From NCBI RefSeq assembly GCF_016908515.1, contig NZ_JAFBEA010000005.1:186001-250000 (forward strand): a stretch of DNA of 64,000 nucleotides, in the 5' to 3' direction. Both the position numbers and the translations under genes were made by a program. Numbering within the stretch: the first letter of the stretch is position 1; each line of letters begins with the position of its first letter. This DNA comes from Virgibacillus halotolerans. GTDB lineage: Bacteria; Bacillota; Bacilli; Bacillales; Amphibacillaceae. Below, one piece after another: positions 27,194-36,627 of the stretch. The notes beneath the pieces are model-generated. The model saw only the letters and a program-made list of their open reading frames with translations. It did not search any database and had not been told where the DNA came from.

Positions 27194-27955
27194 TTAATGG
27201 TTTATCTCAAATAGGGAGAAGAGCAATTTTCGTGCCGCTCGACTTACTGGAATAGTCGTCTGCTTCTTATCTCTTAAGGTCACATTACTTGTTCCATTGA
27301 ACCATGGCGTAATTTCCTGTATATGATTAAGGTTGACCAAGTAACTCCGATGTGTTCTAAAAAAGGTAGATCCTTGCAGCTTTTTTTCCAGTTCTTGCAG
27401 TGTCATACGACTTTCGATCACTTTATTATCGGTATGAATTTCCAGCATCCTTTTAAATGGAACTGCATAATAGATAGAATCTGGTGATAATACAACCATT
27501 TTATCACCATCATCAATGAGTAACTTCGTTGTGGTAGGTGACTTTTGCTGTTTTAAATGACGCTCTACCTTTGTTTCGTCAGACTCCATTCGTTTATTAA
27601 CCCGTGTCATTGCTCGTTTAAATTGTAGATCATCATATGGTTTTAATAGAAAATCGACAGCTTCTATTTCAAATGCTTCCACCGCATACGCATCAAATGC
27701 GGTCGTAAATATAAATAACGGCGGTTGGATATAGGCCAGTTGCGTAATCTGCTTCGCTGCCTCTATACCTGACATTCCTGGCATGTGCACATCAAGAAAT
27801 ATGACATCCGGTTCATGTTTCAGATATAGCGACACCAACTGATCCCCTGTCTCGGCGCTAGGGCAAAGCGTGACATCCGGCTCCTTTTCCAGTAAATAAA
27901 TCAACTCTTCCATTGCCAATTGCTCATCTTCTGCGACCATTACATGCATTTTCAT
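27194..27955 (-). CDS. LytTR-family response regulator
   Basis: A 253-residue regulator. The receiver domain (1-120) has the phospho-acceptor in VIFLDVHMPGMSG (Asp about 56), acidic pocket AEDEQLA and Lys in FLLKPYDD. The LytTR DNA-binding domain (about 145-250) shows FFRTHRSYLVNLNHIQEI and PVSRAARKLL. Partner of the LytS-type kinase whose gene ends 27 bases upstream. Together with the symporter gene before the kinase this is a three-gene transport and sensing operon. Confidence 0.93.
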   Translation of the reverse strand: MKMHVMVAEDEQLAMEELIYLLEKEPDVTLCPSAETGDQLVSLYLKHEPDVIFLDVHMPGMSGIEAAKQITQLAYIQPPLFIFTTAFDAYAVEAFEIEAVDFLLKPYDDLQFKRAMTRVNKRMESDETKVERHLKQQKSPTTTKLLIDDGDKMVVLSPDSIYYAVPFKRMLEIHTDNKVIESRMTLQELEKKLQGSTFFRTHRSYLVNLNHIQEITPWFNGTSNVTLRDKKQTTIPVSRAARKLLFSLFEINH

Positions 27956-27982
27956 TAAAAGTACCTCCCTTTTCTAGTGCAC

Positions 27983-29719
27983 CTACCCGAATGGAATCGT
28001 AAAAACTACTTCACTTCCATGAGTAGGTAAATTGCGTATATGTAGTGAAGCTTCTTCTCCTAATAACCGAACGAGCCGCTGATTAACATTGTATAAGCCT
28101 GTTCCCCCCTCATTAGAAGTAGAGAGAGGCATACGACCTGCACGATCTAGCATTGTTTCAGAAAAACCACAACCATTATCACGGACAATAATTTCAACAT
28201 AAGATCCCTGCTTTTGGATGATGACTTCCACCTGCCCTCCCTCGGCCACTTGTCCCAAGCCATGCTGAACACAATTTTCAACAAGTGGTTGGATCGTGGA
28301 TGGTGGGATTAAGACGTCCGACAGCGCTTCTGAATACGAGAAATGGACTTGTAAACGATTGGAAAATCGAGCTTGGATAATTTCCATATATGCCTTTACA
28401 TGTGCACATTCCTTTTCCAGAGGGACAAGTGATACCGAAACCAAGCTTAGATTGAACCGCATATATTGTGCCAGCTGTACCGTGATATGACGCGCTTTAT
28501 CGGCATCTCTTCTAAACAATGCCGCAATTAAATGAAGCGTATTAAATAAAAAATGGGGATTAATCTGCGCTTGAAGGTTTCTCAATTCTGCATCCCGAAT
28601 ATGCAATTTCAGTTTTTCGGCTGCAATTGTACGCTGTTGATTGGATATCAATTGTCCTAACCCTTTCGCTAATGTAACCTCAACTGGTCGAATATGCTGT
28701 GATTTCTTGAAATAAAACTTAATCAGTTGGATTACGTCATTTTCACCTATAATCGGAATAATAATTGCAGCTTCTAATGGGCAGTTTTTATTTCCACATT
28801 GAATTTCCGAATGGGAATGGGCAATTTGCATTTTTTTCGTATAAATCGCTTGTTGCGCCACAAATGTCGCGATTTGATCTCCTTCATGGTGGTGATCATC
28901 GCCTAACCCGATATGGGCCAGAACTTGCTGATCATTGGTGACAGAAACAGCGGCTAATTTTAATCGGTCATATAACAAACCTGCAATCCCTTTAGCCATA
29001 TCACGCACATCATCCTTTTTCAAAAAAGGCAATGCTTCTTCAGCAATCGTTAGTGCCTGTCTCGTAGCTAGCGCAGCCTCACTTTCCTGTTCACGTAATA
29101 CAATACCGATCATTGCAGTAAAAATAGCAATGGCGATACTGTTGGATAATACGATTGGTATCCCAATCGTATTAATCGTAGCAATCATTCCTGGTGGCTG
29201 TGTATCAAAAATTAGCAAAAACTGCATATGTAAAACAGGTGGAAATATACCAATAAATAAGGCTTTAAATGGTGAAATAACCCGTTCGTGCGAAAAGAAG
29301 CGGGCAGTTAGCCCCGCAAGTAAGCCAGTTATTGGATTCACAAGACTGTTTGCAAGAAAGCCAATTCCACCGATTCCAAAAAGATGTGCCCCGGCAATGA
29401 GGCCTGCTCCGAATCCAACAACAGGTCCTCCTAATAAGCCCGCAATTACAATCGCGACAAGGCTTGAGCTTACAGCCATTTGCCCCTCTTCTACTCCCCA
29501 GACAAGATCATGGTTAACCACAACATTACCTTCCATGACCACTCCTGTCATCGTGCCTGCGATGCCAAAAATGCCAAACATACATGCATGTATAATCGCC
29601 ATTTTCATACTATATTCACGGTAAAGTAATGATCTGAATCCAGGAATACGTGTAAGAACAAATGCAAGCACTAATAATAATCCCAACCGTTCAAATAAAA
29701 TCAGCGTCAAATCCATCAA
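27983..29719 (-). CDS. LytS-family sensor histidine kinase
   Basis: A 578-residue kinase. Residues 1-190 are a 5TM-5TMR_LYT sensor with six or so helices; about 215-360 is a GAF-like domain; the His box is QINPHFLFNTLHLIAALFRR (about 392), followed by HATPase motifs NGCGFSE and GTGLYNVNQRL. The family includes the pyruvate sensors BtsS/YpdA of E. coli and LytS. Its start overlaps the end of a monocarboxylate-type symporter gene by 4 bases, so carboxylate sensing, perhaps using the transporter as co-sensor, is a fair inference. Confidence 0.92.
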   Translation of the reverse strand: MMDLTLILFERLGLLLVLAFVLTRIPGFRSLLYREYSMKMAIIHACMFGIFGIAGTMTGVVMEGNVVVNHDLVWGVEEGQMAVSSSLVAIVIAGLLGGPVVGFGAGLIAGAHLFGIGGIGFLANSLVNPITGLLAGLTARFFSHERVISPFKALFIGIFPPVLHMQFLLIFDTQPPGMIATINTIGIPIVLSNSIAIAIFTAMIGIVLREQESEAALATRQALTIAEEALPFLKKDDVRDMAKGIAGLLYDRLKLAAVSVTNDQQVLAHIGLGDDHHHEGDQIATFVAQQAIYTKKMQIAHSHSEIQCGNKNCPLEAAIIIPIIGENDVIQLIKFYFKKSQHIRPVEVTLAKGLGQLISNQQRTIAAEKLKLHIRDAELRNLQAQINPHFLFNTLHLIAALFRRDADKARHITVQLAQYMRFNLSLVSVSLVPLEKECAHVKAYMEIIQARFSNRLQVHFSYSEALSDVLIPPSTIQPLVENCVQHGLGQVAEGGQVEVIIQKQGSYVEIIVRDNGCGFSETMLDRAGRMPLSTSNEGGTGLYNVNQRLVRLLGEEASLHIRNLPTHGSEVVFTIPFG

Positions 29720-31260
29720 GCGCCATCTCTCCTCGTATCAATCCCTGTTTGAGCTTTGATAAAAAATGCTGCATACGTATTATTGCTTTGGGATTTCTCA
29801 CGAGACAGCATTGTACCTGCAAATGCACCTAAAAATCCAATTGGTATCGCAATAATCCCTGGATTGGACAATGGAAAAAGAGCTTCTCCGTGAATCCATC
29901 CTCCATCAAGGTTCATCATATGTGGACCAAACAGCAATAACATCATAGAAGCAATCAAACCGCTGGCCATTCCAACTATCACCCCCGTTTGATTAAAACG
30001 CTTCCAATAGATGGTGAAGAGCAATACTGGCAAATTACTGGATGCCGCCACTATAAAAGTTAATGAAACTAAGAAGGTAACATTAATATTTTTCAAGCCC
30101 AACGCGAACAATGTTGCAGTGATGCCAACTCCAAGTGCCGTCCACTGTGCCGCCCGTAGTTGTTCTTTTTCTGTAGCACGTCCCTTTTTAATAATATGAT
30201 GGTATATATCATGTGAGAAAGCAGTTGTAGCTGAAATGACTAATCCTGCTACAACCGCTACAATCGTAGTAAATGCGATCGCTGAAATACAAGCAAGAAG
30301 AAAATCTCCCCCTAACGCTTCAGCTAACAGTGGTGCTGCTAAATTTCCTGTAGGATCGGCCACAACCAATTGATCCCATCCAATAAATGCAACCGTTCCC
30401 ATACCAAGCACCAACGTAATGACATAAAACAGACCAATAATCCAACTGGCTGTAACAAGCGAGCGTCGTACTTCTTTAACATTTTTAACGGTATAAAAAC
30501 GAATAAGAATATGTGGTAATCCTGCTGTTCCAAATAATAATGCAAGATGAAGTGAAATCGCTTCGACTGGATTGCTAAGCATATTACCAGGTAGGAAAAA
30601 TTGATCCGCTAAAGGTGTTCCAATCTTTACTTGGCCAACCAACGCAGAAATGCTCCAATTAAAACGGGATAATACAATTAACGCAAGTAGAAATGTACCA
30701 GACATAAGCAGTACCGTTTTAACGATTTGTACCCATGAAGTAGCGTACATACCACCAAAGACTACATATATCGTCATTAAGCTTCCAATAATAACGACCG
30801 AAGTAGAATAATCAATATCTAATAACAAACGGATTAGCAGACCTGAGGCAACCAGCTGTGGAATCATATAAAGGATAGAGATAACAAATGCACCAACAGC
30901 CATCATCATCCGTATCTTATCGCTCGGAAATCGTGCACAAATCACATCACCAAGTGAATATTTGCCTAAATGATGCACAGGCTCAGCAATAAAAAATAAT
31001 ACAATCAAATAAGATACTAGAAAACCGATCGAATAAAAAAATCCATCATATCCATTAAGCGCAATCGTCCCGACAATGCCCAAAAAGGATGCGGCACTGA
31101 TGAAATCTCCCGCGATTGCCATGCCATTTTGTATACCTGTCAAACTACCAGCGGCAGTATAATATTGATAGGTAGTTTTCGTATGTTGTGCTGCCCAATG
31201 CGTAATAATTAATGTACATATTACGATACATATAAAAAACAGAAAATATGTAAGATTCAC
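29716..31260 (-). CDS. Solute:sodium symporter (second ActP-like paralogue)
   Basis: A 514-residue SSS transporter, colinear with the one at 23368-24897: GDFISAASFLGIVGTIALNG, GLPHILIRFYTVKN, SATTAFSHDIYHHIIKKGRA. It likely moves acetate, pyruvate or a related acid with Na+. Unlike its paralogue it has no DUF485 partner but heads an operon with a LytS kinase and LytTR regulator (4-base overlap with the kinase gene). About 200 bases of AT-rich sequence without a gene precede it; I find no clear promoter there. Confidence 0.92.
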   Translation of the reverse strand: MNLTYFLFFICIVICTLIITHWAAQHTKTTYQYYTAAGSLTGIQNGMAIAGDFISAASFLGIVGTIALNGYDGFFYSIGFLVSYLIVLFFIAEPVHHLGKYSLGDVICARFPSDKIRMMMAVGAFVISILYMIPQLVASGLLIRLLLDIDYSTSVVIIGSLMTIYVVFGGMYATSWVQIVKTVLLMSGTFLLALIVLSRFNWSISALVGQVKIGTPLADQFFLPGNMLSNPVEAISLHLALLFGTAGLPHILIRFYTVKNVKEVRRSLVTASWIIGLFYVITLVLGMGTVAFIGWDQLVVADPTGNLAAPLLAEALGGDFLLACISAIAFTTIVAVVAGLVISATTAFSHDIYHHIIKKGRATEKEQLRAAQWTALGVGITATLFALGLKNINVTFLVSLTFIVAASSNLPVLLFTIYWKRFNQTGVIVGMASGLIASMMLLLFGPHMMNLDGGWIHGEALFPLSNPGIIAIPIGFLGAFAGTMLSREKSQSNNTYAAFFIKAQTGIDTRRDGA

Positions 31261-31414
31261 TTCCTATCCCCCTGCCACTTATTTAGCGCTTCTACACAAA
31301 AAACACACAATTTTCAAATTTTTAAGCTTTTAAAATATGCGTTTAGCTCGCATTAGGAAATAGCTTAATAGAAATCGTAACCGAACTTTTAATATATGTA
31401 AAGACATGCGAATA

Positions 31415-31439
31415 AAAAAACCCGAATAACGGGTTTTTT
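31415..31439. terminator. Terminator near the ppaC 3' end
   Basis: AAAAAACCCG and CGGGTTTTTT form a 10-bp stem around AATAA, with A and T tracts usable in both directions. It lies 34 bases past ppaC. Confidence 0.75.
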
Positions 31440-31472
31440 CACTGTCCATTATTCGGGGAACTTTACTACTTT

Positions 31473-32402
31473 TTAATGATTAAACGCATTGGTCAAATCA
31501 GGAACGATTTGTTTTTTTCTTGATACAACACCTTTAAGCAATGCTTTGTTATTAACCAGTTTAATATCAAAGGCCTTTTCAACATTTTCCTTTGCATTAC
31601 CCTGTGCCAAAATCTCTGAATCATTGTTTAGAATATCTGTAGCAGCCAACAAGAATAGCTCCAAGCCTTTTTCTTCAATTACCTTGTTCATTTCTGCTTC
31701 TATTTCAGCTTGTTTTTCATAGATCTTATTTGTATCCACTGTATTTACTTGAGCAATTTGTACATTTGCTTCACCCATAGCAAATACTTTAGCATCCATA
31801 GAAAGTAATTCAGCAACAGACTTATCGCTTAAATCTGCACCAGCCTGCAGCATTTCCATTCCATATGTTTCCAAATTAACACCAGCAATCTCAGCTAATT
31901 CATATGCAGCATCTACATCTTCCTTCGTACATGTTGGTGATTTTAACAACAATGAATCAGAAACAATTGCCGATACTAATAATCCTGCGATCGTTTTGGA
32001 AACTTCTATACCATTTTCTTTATACATTTTGTTCAATATCGTTGCAGTACAGCCTACCGGTTCAGCACGGAAATATAATGGTTCCTTTGTTTCGAAATTG
32101 GAAACACGATGATGGTCAATAACTTCTGAAATGCGAACATCTTTTATATTATCAACGCTTTGTTGAAATTCATTATGATCAACTAAAATAACATCCGTTA
32201 TGTCACTGCCAACCTCTGCAATCATTTCTGGTGCATCGACACCAAAATAGTCAAGTGCAAACTGTGTTTCTTTATTAACCATTCCCAATCTTGCTGCTTC
32301 CGCATTAACGCCTAGTTTGTTCTTTAAGTCCGCATAAGCTAATGCAGAACAAATCGTATCTGTATCAGGACTCTTATGTCCAAAAATTAATGTTTTACCC
32401 AT
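31473..32402 (-). CDS. ppaC: Manganese-dependent inorganic pyrophosphatase
   Basis: A 309-residue family II (DHH) pyrophosphatase, the exact usual length. Metal ligands are in [11 protein letters not shown] (His 9, Asp 13, Asp 15), LVDHNE (Asp about 75) and the DHH motif IDHHRV (about 97-98); the C-terminal substrate-binding motif is SRKKQ near residue 295. It hydrolyses pyrophosphate made by biosynthesis. ATG 32402 is preferred, with GGGAG upstream; the frame opens at 32423. Monocistronic. Confidence 0.96.
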   Translation of the reverse strand: MGKTLIFGHKSPDTDTICSALAYADLKNKLGVNAEAARLGMVNKETQFALDYFGVDAPEMIAEVGSDITDVILVDHNEFQQSVDNIKDVRISEVIDHHRVSNFETKEPLYFRAEPVGCTATILNKMYKENGIEVSKTIAGLLVSAIVSDSLLLKSPTCTKEDVDAAYELAEIAGVNLETYGMEMLQAGADLSDKSVAELLSMDAKVFAMGEANVQIAQVNTVDTNKIYEKQAEIEAEMNKVIEEKGLELFLLAATDILNNDSEILAQGNAKENVEKAFDIKLVNNKALLKGVVSRKKQIVPDLTNAFNH

Positions 32403-32593
32403 GTTATTCTCCCTCTCATGCAAGTATAGCTAGTCCTTTTATTAGATTACCATATTATATAAAAAAATAAAAATACTACGCAATGATCCATCCACATTCG
32501 TATTTTTCATCCCCCTTAAGAACATGTCATTTTACAATTGACCGATTTATTCCTATGATTGGTATGTACTTTATATTTAATGGAGGTTATAAA

Positions 32594-33046
32594 ATGTCAA
32601 AACAATTTGATTTAGCACGTAATGGGTTACTTGGTTTTGTAAATAAACTGGATGAAAAAATCGTTGATATTCAGCCCGATCATTTCAATAACACACTGCG
32701 CTGGCACACGGGACATGTTCTTGTCACAACAGAATCACTATTATTTGGTTTTCCAAAGCAATCTGAGAATATCCCGGAAGCTTACCATTCCCTTTTTGCA
32801 ACGGGGACAAAGCCTGCCGATTGGGAAGTAGAAGCACCAAGTCTTACGGATCTCGTAAAATATTTAGAGGAACAACACGAACGGGTTAATGGACTGTCAG
32901 ATGCATTTTTTGCAGAAACGCTTCCATATACATTACCATTTGGAAACTTCAAAACATATGACGATATTTTTGCAATGATCCTGCAACATGAAGCGGAGCA
33001 TCTGGGACAAATGAAAGCAATGCATCGAATCGTTTCGGAAAAGTAA
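32594..33046 (+). CDS. DinB-like/DUF664 family protein
   Basis: A 150-residue four-helix DinB-superfamily protein. The three metal-binding histidines expected of the fold are visible in RWHTGHVL (about 35-41) and LQHEAEHLGQM (about 132-138). The family includes BstA and thiol-dependent transferases, mostly of unknown role. The start at 32594 has GGAGG 8 bases upstream; the open frame extends further but without a site. The next gene begins 4 bases after its stop, so they are co-transcribed. Confidence 0.88.
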   Translation: MSKQFDLARNGLLGFVNKLDEKIVDIQPDHFNNTLRWHTGHVLVTTESLLFGFPKQSENIPEAYHSLFATGTKPADWEVEAPSLTDLVKYLEEQHERVNGLSDAFFAETLPYTLPFGNFKTYDDIFAMILQHEAEHLGQMKAMHRIVSEK

Positions 33047-33050
33047 GCCG

Positions 33051-34166
33051 ATGAAAAACATTATTGTCATTGGTGGTGGCGTTCTAGGCGCTGCCACCGC
33101 TTATCAACTAGCAGGAAAAGGTGCTAGCGTCGTGCTCATCGATCGAAATGATCAAGGTCAAGCAACGGATGCAGCGGCCGGAATCGTTTGTCCTTGGCTG
33201 TCCCAGCGTCGAAATAAGGCATGGTATCGTTTAGCAAAAGGTGGCGCCGCCATTTATCCAGATTTGATCGAGGCGCTCGCAAATGATGGAGAGACCGAGA
33301 CAGGTTATAACCGTGTAGGCGCAATCAGTATCCATACGGATGAAAAAAAGCTGATCGCCATGAAGGAACGTGCAATCAAGCGACGTGACCAGGCCCCTGA
33401 AATTGGTGAAGTTACGCTACTCAACACAACACAAACAAAGGAAATGTTTCCACCCTTAGCGGATGGTTACGGTTCTGTCCATGTTAGTGGCGCTGCCAGA
33501 GTCGATGGACGTGCACTGCGACATGCATTAGTGCAAGGTGCAAAAAAACGTGGAGCTACAATCATTCATGGTGATGCAAAGTTAATCTATCATGGCAACC
33601 AGATAACCGGTGCGGTTGTTCATGACAGTCTAATTGAAGCAGATACTGTTATTGCCACTTCTGGAGCATGGATGGATGAACTGCTGCAGCCATTGGGTGT
33701 TTCATTTAATGTAGTCCCACAACGTGCGCAAATCATGCATTTGCAGGTAACTGATTATAATACAGCAAAATGGCCAGTGATCATGCCACCGAATGATCAA
33801 TATATGCTTAGCTTTCAAGACCAACGAATCGTCATTGGCGCAACACATGAAAATGAAGCTGGCTTTGATCACCGGGTGACTGCAGGTGGTATAAATGAAA
33901 TTTTAACAAAAGCGCTCCAAGTAGCTCCTGGACTCGCTTCAAGTACTGTTCTAGAAACAAGGGTAGGTTTCCGCCCCTTTACTCCCAATTTCCTTCCTGT
34001 ACTTGGTCCACTTCCAGGTTTTGATGGCCTATTGATCGCCAATGGTCTTGGTGCCTCTGGATTAACAATGGGACCTTATATTGGTAGTCAATTGACCAAG
34101 ATCGCTCTTGGAGAAGAACCTGATATCGATATTACGGATTATGATGTTGCCAATGCACTGAAATAG
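33051..34166 (+). CDS. FAD-dependent oxidoreductase (D-amino acid oxidase family)
   Basis: A 371-residue DAO-fold protein. The dinucleotide motif is VIGGGVLGAATAYQLAGKGA (about 5-24) with acidic LIDR at the end of strand 2; ATDAAAGIVCPWLS follows, and the C-terminal FAD contact is NGLGASGLTMGPYIG. Likely oxidises an amino acid or amine such as glycine or sarcosine to the imine. Close to the thiO/glycine oxidase size but no thiamine genes are nearby. It shares a transcript with the DinB-like gene. Confidence 0.91.
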   Translation: MKNIIVIGGGVLGAATAYQLAGKGASVVLIDRNDQGQATDAAAGIVCPWLSQRRNKAWYRLAKGGAAIYPDLIEALANDGETETGYNRVGAISIHTDEKKLIAMKERAIKRRDQAPEIGEVTLLNTTQTKEMFPPLADGYGSVHVSGAARVDGRALRHALVQGAKKRGATIIHGDAKLIYHGNQITGAVVHDSLIEADTVIATSGAWMDELLQPLGVSFNVVPQRAQIMHLQVTDYNTAKWPVIMPPNDQYMLSFQDQRIVIGATHENEAGFDHRVTAGGINEILTKALQVAPGLASSTVLETRVGFRPFTPNFLPVLGPLPGFDGLLIANGLGASGLTMGPYIGSQLTKIALGEEPDIDITDYDVANALK

Positions 34167-34198
34167 TACAGATCTTGTCTGGTCTGTGCTATTTTCTT
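34162..34198 (+). terminator. Terminator of the oxidoreductase gene
   Basis: AATAGTACAGA pairs with TCTGTGCTATT (11 bp, one G-U), followed by TTCTTAG; the stem includes the stop codon. Confidence 0.6.
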
Positions 34199-34305
34199 AG
34201 CTTTTCACTCCTTTCTATCTATTTACCAATAAAAAATTGTATAATATATTTACAGATAAAATACATTTTGGTACGCTTGTACTAATGATGAGGGAGGTTA
34301 CCACT

Positions 34306-34446
34306 ATGAAAGGCAAACTGGCTGTTGGGATTATTGTACTACTTACAATTATTGTTCTAGCTTTTTCTTGGTTATGGTTGCAAAATATTATTGATGACTA
34401 TGATATCGAGCGTTCAATATCAACTACTATCGAAGACATTTTTTAG
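34306..34446 (+). CDS. Single-span membrane peptide (46 aa)
   Basis: MKGKLAVGIIVLLTIIVLAF then SWLWLQNIIDDYDIERSIST: a positively charged start, one transmembrane helix and an acidic outside tail. GGGAGG lies 8 bases before the ATG. Family unknown; many Bacillus small membrane regulators look like this. Its end overlaps the convergent small gene by 4 bases. Confidence 0.55.
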   Translation: MKGKLAVGIIVLLTIIVLAFSWLWLQNIIDDYDIERSISTTIEDIF

Positions 34447-34619
34447 TGATGCAAAAAATGGGGTGGTTCATAACTTCTATTCTTTTGTTCTTCTGGTCTT
34501 TGTTCGCTTATCGTGTATATTGCATGAATAAATACAATTCTTATCTTTTTAACAGATAACGCTTTGATAATCGCTTCAACCTTGGATAATTCACTTTGAA
34601 CCGGATGATTAACTTTCAT
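34443..34619 (-). CDS. Possible small unknown protein (58 aa)
   Basis: The frame overlaps the end of the preceding gene and reads MKVNHPVQSELSKVEAIIKA, then a basic, hydrophobic middle and a polar tail. AGGTGA sits 9 bases before ATG 34619. It has no recognisable family and is convergent with the membrane peptide gene, so it may not be real. Confidence 0.35.
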   Translation of the reverse strand: MKVNHPVQSELSKVEAIIKALSVKKIRIVFIHAIYTISEQRPEEQKNRSYEPPHFLHH

Positions 34620-34627
34620 AGTTGGGA

Positions 34628-35293
34628 TCACCTAGCACTTTCAGTTATCATTTGGAGTGTATATTTAATCAAAGAAGGATATAAATGTGGGTTAAACTTA
34701 TAATTCGGAGATACAGCATGTCGTTCAAAGTATGGAATAATCTCTTGAACTATCTTCTGTGTTAATTGCTGGGGTATATGATAGAAGCCACTTAGCGTTG
34801 CATAACTGTCATCCCCCATAGGCAGTAAGAGACCCGTTAACACCTCACCAGACTTTGGTAATTGCAATAGCTCACGCTGTATAGATAACCTCCTTATTTT
34901 CCCCTCAAATACATCACACAGATAGTAAACACAGGCTTCTTCGTCTTCAGGTTCTATCACATAGTAGAACCCAGCATTAAGCTGAAGCCAGCTTACTAAC
35001 ACTTCTTGCACTTGTCTACGCTTCTTTTTCAATTTGTGTTTATTTTTCTGTAAATAAATTTGATAAATCGTTTTCTGTTCAATCCCTATAGGTGAACAAA
35101 ATGTCCCCCACCAAACCAGTTGTGGGAAAATAGCTTCTTCCTCTTCCTTTGAAATGTTCATCTCAGCAATTAATACTTCAATTAATTCCAGGATTTCCTC
35201 ATTATAGTCATTAACCAAAAAGAAAAATAGCTCATCAAGCACAGCAAATAATTCTTTACGTAGATCATGCATGAAATCTGATTGTGATACCAT
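34628..35293 (-). CDS. Unknown protein (221 aa)
   Basis: A 221-residue soluble, mostly helical protein starting MVSQSDFMHDLRKELFAVLD. It is rich in Glu and Leu in the first third (NDYNEEILELIEVLIAEMNI), has a basic segment KNKHKLKKKRRQVQEVLVSW, and a C-terminal half with VFEGKIRRLSIQRELLQLPK and YKFNPHLYPSLIKYTLQMI. No helix-turn-helix or catalytic motif is evident to me. AAGGAGG precedes ATG 35293. Upstream lies a striking double palindrome (35384-35426) that could be its operator. Confidence 0.62.
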   Translation of the reverse strand: MVSQSDFMHDLRKELFAVLDELFFFLVNDYNEEILELIEVLIAEMNISKEEEEAIFPQLVWWGTFCSPIGIEQKTIYQIYLQKNKHKLKKKRRQVQEVLVSWLQLNAGFYYVIEPEDEEACVYYLCDVFEGKIRRLSIQRELLQLPKSGEVLTGLLLPMGDDSYATLSGFYHIPQQLTQKIVQEIIPYFERHAVSPNYKFNPHLYPSLIKYTLQMITESAR

Positions 35294-35383
35294 TCGTTTT
35301 TCCTCCTTTTTCATTTTTATCATTCTACCACGGAATAAAATTATCTGCAGAAGCCATAAATTCATTTCAAATATAAAGGAGCT

Positions 35384-35426
35384 ATTGAAAATACTATTTT
35401 CTTCAGGGGAAAATAGTATTTTCAAT
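35384..35426. repeat. 18-bp perfect inverted repeat made of two 15-bp palindromes
   Basis: ATTGAAAATACTATTTTC (35384-35401) and GAAAATAGTATTTTCAAT (35409-35426) are exact reverse complements. Inside each arm GAAAATANTATTTTC is itself a palindrome, so two copies lie 22 bp apart, two helical turns. It sits about 90 bases upstream of the unknown gene at 34628-35293 and about 50 bases beyond the YczE-like gene. No T run follows, which favours a tandem operator over a terminator. Confidence 0.8.
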
Positions 35427-35476
35427 ACGAATTCATTACTAAATATGCAATTTCTATGAAAAACAAAGTTTCCTGT

Positions 35477-36127
35477 TTATAACGATCCACGCATATCGTC
35501 ACCACTTAAATATCTAGATTCTGTATAGGCAATCAATTCTGTTAACTTTATATATGAAAACTGAAATATGGGGCTTTGAATAAATGTAAATATAATGGTA
35601 AATAAAAACACAGGACCACCAAGAAAAAAGCCAATGACTAAGACTGAAGTCTCTGTAATTATTCTAACCCTGCGAATTGGCGCATTCAACTTTTGTGCAA
35701 TCGATAGCATAAAGCCATCGCGAGGCCCTGAACCAACACCAGCCGCATTATACATGCCCCCACCAAATCCCATGAATACAATACCTGAAATTATCACAAT
35801 CACATCTGTCCATGTGTAATTTGCCATTGGTAAAACATCCAGCCATAGGAACAAATCAACAAATACCCCAATAAATATGGCATTTAGAAATGTACCTAGT
35901 TTTATATACCTTTTATCAAGTATCCATGACACAACAATTAATAGGATTGAAATAATAATTGCCCATGATCCAATGGATAGACCAATCATGTTATGAAACG
36001 CTACATTTAAAACATCCCATGGGTGTATGCCAAGATGCTGTACCCTTATGGTGAGACTAATGCCAAAGCTGAAAAGAATAAGACCTAATGTGTAAACAGA
36101 CCACCGTAAAACCTTCCTCAGTTTCAT
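35477..36127 (-). CDS. YczE/YitT-like integral membrane protein
   Basis: A 216-residue membrane protein with five helices. It starts KLRKVLRWSVYTLGLILFSF then GISLTIRVQHLGIHPWDVLN, and GGGMYNAAGVGSGPRDGFML is the conserved loop of the YczE family (DUF6198-like, formerly with YitT). In B. subtilis YczE influences bacillomycin production; the transported or sensed compound is unknown. The ATG at 36127 gives the family's usual start and length; the frame opens at 36166. Between this gene and the tRNA (36128-36574) I see only a palindrome and a run of nine C. Confidence 0.85.
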   Translation of the reverse strand: MKLRKVLRWSVYTLGLILFSFGISLTIRVQHLGIHPWDVLNVAFHNMIGLSIGSWAIIISILLIVVSWILDKRYIKLGTFLNAIFIGVFVDLFLWLDVLPMANYTWTDVIVIISGIVFMGFGGGMYNAAGVGSGPRDGFMLSIAQKLNAPIRRVRIITETSVLVIGFFLGGPVFLFTIIFTFIQSPIFQFSYIKLTELIAYTESRYLSGDDMRGSL

Positions 36128-36334
36128 CAACCCTCTTTCATCTTTCCTATAATAAAGCGTATTCACTGTATCTTTAATACTAACAGACTTTGTTTATTCA
36201 TCTAACATGTTTGCAACATTCCTAATCAAACGTTCTTTTCTTATCCATTTTATTCTAAACTTATTGTTATGATTTTCTATATTAGAAAACTTGGCGTTCG
36301 TCAAACTTTTAATGACAGTGCCTTCGTTGCACTT

Positions 36335-36370
36335 ATGCAGATAGGAAAGTATAAACTTTCCTATCTGCAT
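36335..36370. repeat. 16-bp perfect palindrome with 4-base loop
   Basis: ATGCAGATAGGAAAGT (36335-36350) and ACTTTCCTATCTGCAT (36355-36370) pair completely around ATAA. Both strands read M-Q-I-G-K...L-S-Y-L-H-K because of the symmetry, so short frames here are not genes. A run of nine C (36392-36400) follows. Probably a dispersed repeat. Confidence 0.75.
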
Positions 36371-36574
36371 AAAAAAGCAGGGAACCAAGGTCCCCCCCCC
36401 GTTATTATACTTAATGATATTTCTATTGTCTCAGTACTAAAAATTTCAGTTTGCGCCTGCTATGTTGCATTTTACAAATAGATATCTTAGGAAGCTACAG
36501 TAATATCCGTATCAGTATTTTTTTAAAAGACTGTGACATAGTACTTCATTCATGTAAAACTCAAATTTTCACGC

Positions 36575-36610
36575 AAAAAAAATACGCTATCTAAGTGAAT
36601 AGATAGCGTA
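36575..36610 (-). terminator. Terminator of tRNA-Leu
   Basis: TACGCTATCT and AGATAGCGTA form a 10-bp stem (36583-36592 / 36601-36610) followed on the minus strand by TTTTTTTT, 18 bases past the tRNA 3' end. Confidence 0.88.
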
Positions 36611-36627
36611 CTCTGTATTACAATAAG

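Noticed and set aside
36194..36481. Small frames on both strands near 36.3 kb
   Set aside because: Both come from the same perfect palindrome and lack ribosome sites.
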